Shown here one piece after another: positions 62,567 to 64,000 of a stretch of DNA of 64,000 nt (position 1 is the first letter of the stretch; every line of letters begins with the position of its first letter). The position numbers were made by a program, and so were the translations under genes. The DNA is from Marinobacter nauticus. GTDB taxonomy: Bacteria; Pseudomonadota; Gammaproteobacteria; Pseudomonadales; Oleiphilaceae. The notes beneath the pieces were generated by a model. The model made no database searches and was not told the DNA's origin. It saw only the letters and a program-made list of their open reading frames with translations. The stretch is from contig NZ_RBJB01000003.1 in NCBI RefSeq assembly GCF_003634635.1, positions 310,001 through 374,000 of the forward strand, given 5' to 3'.

Positions 62567-63874
62567 TCAGTCCTTCGCTTTTCGGGCCTCAGTCGCAGGC
62601 ACTTTCAGCATCAGCACAAACCCGATCAGCAGGAACAGCAAGATCGTACTCATGCCCCAACGTTGGCTGTCGGTAACCGACGTCACCCAACCCACCAGCA
62701 AAGGGCCGGCAAACGCAGTTGCCTTCCCGGAGAAGGCGAACAGGCCGAACATCTGAGTCTGCAGATGCGGCGGGGCCACACGGGCCAGATGAGAACGACT
62801 GGCCGATTGCAGCGGCCCCACGAAAATGCCCAGAATCATGCCCCATATCCAGAACGCGGTGGCCCCATTCACCACCAGAATCGCGAACGCACTGCAGCCC
62901 AGGCCCACCAGCGACAGCAGGATGGTATTGCGACCACCCAGGGCATCGTCAATCCAGGCAAAGCCCAGTGCCCCCAGCCCGGCAGTGACGTTCAGGGCAA
63001 TGGCGAACTGCAGCACTTCCGTGGGACTCATGTTGAACGTACCGGCAGCATAGACGCCACCGAAGGTAAAAATCGTCGCCAGGCCATCGGTGTACAGCAT
63101 CCTCGCAATCAGAAACCGCACGATGTCCCGGTACTGCCGTACATGAGCAATGGATTGTTTCAGTTGGGCCAGTCCGGCCCGCGTCGCCGCCCCCAGACTC
63201 AAACCGGTTGACGGACGATCCGGGATAAAAAAGAACGCCGGCAAGGCAAATACCAGATACCACACGGCCACCAGAACAAAGGTTGCCCGCACGTGCTCTG
63301 CGGCGTCTCGATCAAGGTTAAATAACGTGCCGTCCGCTTCGATAAAGCCGTAGAGCGCCACCACCAGACTGGCGATACCGCCCACATAACCCAGTCCCCA
63401 GGCCCAGCCAGACCACCGTCCGGTACGCTCCGGCCGAGCCAGATCCGGCAACATCGAGTTATAGAAGATGAAAGCGAACTCAGCCCCGAGTGTACCCAAC
63501 CCCACCCATAGAGCGGCCGTCCAGAACTGACTCTGATCCGGCGTCACCGTCCACAACATGGCCGACGAAACCACACACAGGAGTGTAAAACTGATCAACC
63601 AGGGTTTGCGCCGGCCTGACTGATCGGCAATAGCACCGAGAATTGGAGCAAGTATGGCAATCACCACCCCAGCTATACCAACGATGTTGCCCCATGCCCG
63701 CGTGCCCGCCACTTCATCCTGAATCACCGAGACGCTGAAGTACTGGGCGAAGACAAACGTAAGAATGATCGTAAAGAAGGCACTGTTTGCCCAGTCGTAG
63801 AGCGCCCAAGACCAGAGTGCGCGTTTATTCTCAGGCGCACCAGGTAGGCTGGACTGTAATGGTGATGGTGGCAT
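62567..63874 (-). CDS. UMF1-family MFS transporter
   Basis: 435 residues with 12 membrane spans. LWSWALYDWANSAFFTIILT opens the first span and GAIADQSGRRKPWL is the loop 2-3 motif, typical of the UMF1 (Atg22-like) group. The substrate is unknown. The downstream amidohydrolase gene on the same strand suggests a possible functional link to uptake or export of an amide or amino acid, but a 77-bp gap separates them. Confidence 0.9.
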   Translation of the reverse strand: MPPSPLQSSLPGAPENKRALWSWALYDWANSAFFTIILTFVFAQYFSVSVIQDEVAGTRAWGNIVGIAGVVIAILAPILGAIADQSGRRKPWLISFTLLCVVSSAMLWTVTPDQSQFWTAALWVGLGTLGAEFAFIFYNSMLPDLARPERTGRWSGWAWGLGYVGGIASLVVALYGFIEADGTLFNLDRDAAEHVRATFVLVAVWYLVFALPAFFFIPDRPSTGLSLGAATRAGLAQLKQSIAHVRQYRDIVRFLIARMLYTDGLATIFTFGGVYAAGTFNMSPTEVLQFAIALNVTAGLGALGFAWIDDALGGRNTILLSLVGLGCSAFAILVVNGATAFWIWGMILGIFVGPLQSASRSHLARVAPPHLQTQMFGLFAFSGKATAFAGPLLVGWVTSVTDSQRWGMSTILLFLLIGFVLMLKVPATEARKAKD

Positions 63875-63891
63875 GTCTTGCTCTTGGTCTG

Positions 63892-64000
63892 TTACTGCGT
63901 TGTTTCCGACTGGCTATCGGAAGGTTGTGAGCCAGGCATATGCTCAGGCTTGGCAGCACGTTCAGCTTCGGCTTCCTTCATCAAAACCATACCGCCCTGA
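63892..64000 (-). CDS. C-terminal end of an unidentified protein (cut by window)
   Basis: Only the last 35 residues are inside the window: GGMVLMKEAEAERAAKPEHM and then PGSQPSDSQSETTQ. A Pro/Ser/Gln-rich tail follows a short helix. Read on the same strand as the UMF1 gene and 17 bases upstream of its start, so the two are probably one operon. The family cannot be told. Confidence 0.65.
   Translation of the reverse strand, partial: QGGMVLMKEAEAERAAKPEHMPGSQPSDSQSETTQ

Overview
The window reads as chromosome of a marine heterotrophic gammaproteobacterium, most like Marinobacter. I base this on remembered protein relationships (YbiT, EfpL, AstA, FadD-like ligase, DUF2339, tripartite tricarboxylate transporter, phosphonate-type importer) and on a moderately high GC content judged by eye; no database search was possible. 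Gene density is high. I see no rRNA, tRNA, CRISPR array, prophage or complete insertion sequence.

Region 1 (1-13.4 kb) is mostly housekeeping: DUF1415/YbiT, a parvulin, a LysR regulator, a long-chain acyl-CoA ligase, an Lrp regulator divergent from astA plus a DUF1338 dioxygenase-like gene, pcm, an AbiTii-like protein and an L,D-transpeptidase. Region 2 (13.4-19.7 kb) is a tctCBA transporter divergent from a CitA/CitB-type two-component system that probably controls it. Region 3 (19.7-37 kb) holds exporters, lytic transglycosylase plus SpeE-like genes, an RsuA-type pseudouridine synthase, EfpL, thioesterase, PhoD-like phosphatase, crotonase, DUF2339 protein, a chemoreceptor and arfB.

Region 4 (37-57.5 kb) is the accessory part. 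It has a BCCT carrier, a fatty-acid-hydroxylase-like gene bracketed by two copies of a 98-bp repeat and followed by its own deleted pseudogene copy, a run of small genes of unknown function, and a phnDCEE-HAD operon behind a candidate Pho box. It also has a decayed beta-helix gene, a GGDEF-EAL sensor in operon with a PhnD-like binding protein, and a pyruvate-kinase-like gene in operon with a CoA-transferase that has lost its active-site segment. Region 5 (57.5-64 kb) returns to ordinary genes: an EamA exporter divergent from an AraC regulator, mtgA, an amidohydrolase and a UMF1-type MFS protein.

The most unusual observations are four. (1) A family of four intergenic repeats, all in the same orientation and all exactly 98 bp between conserved ends, each carrying a perfect DnaA-box 9-mer. 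(2) A PhnD-like periplasmic protein coupled to a dual-domain c-di-GMP enzyme, resembling NspS-MbaA in layout. (3) A phosphonate/phosphite-type import operon ending in a HAD hydrolase with a changed catalytic motif. (4) Three genes between 40.8 and 55.2 kb that have all lost internal coding segments.
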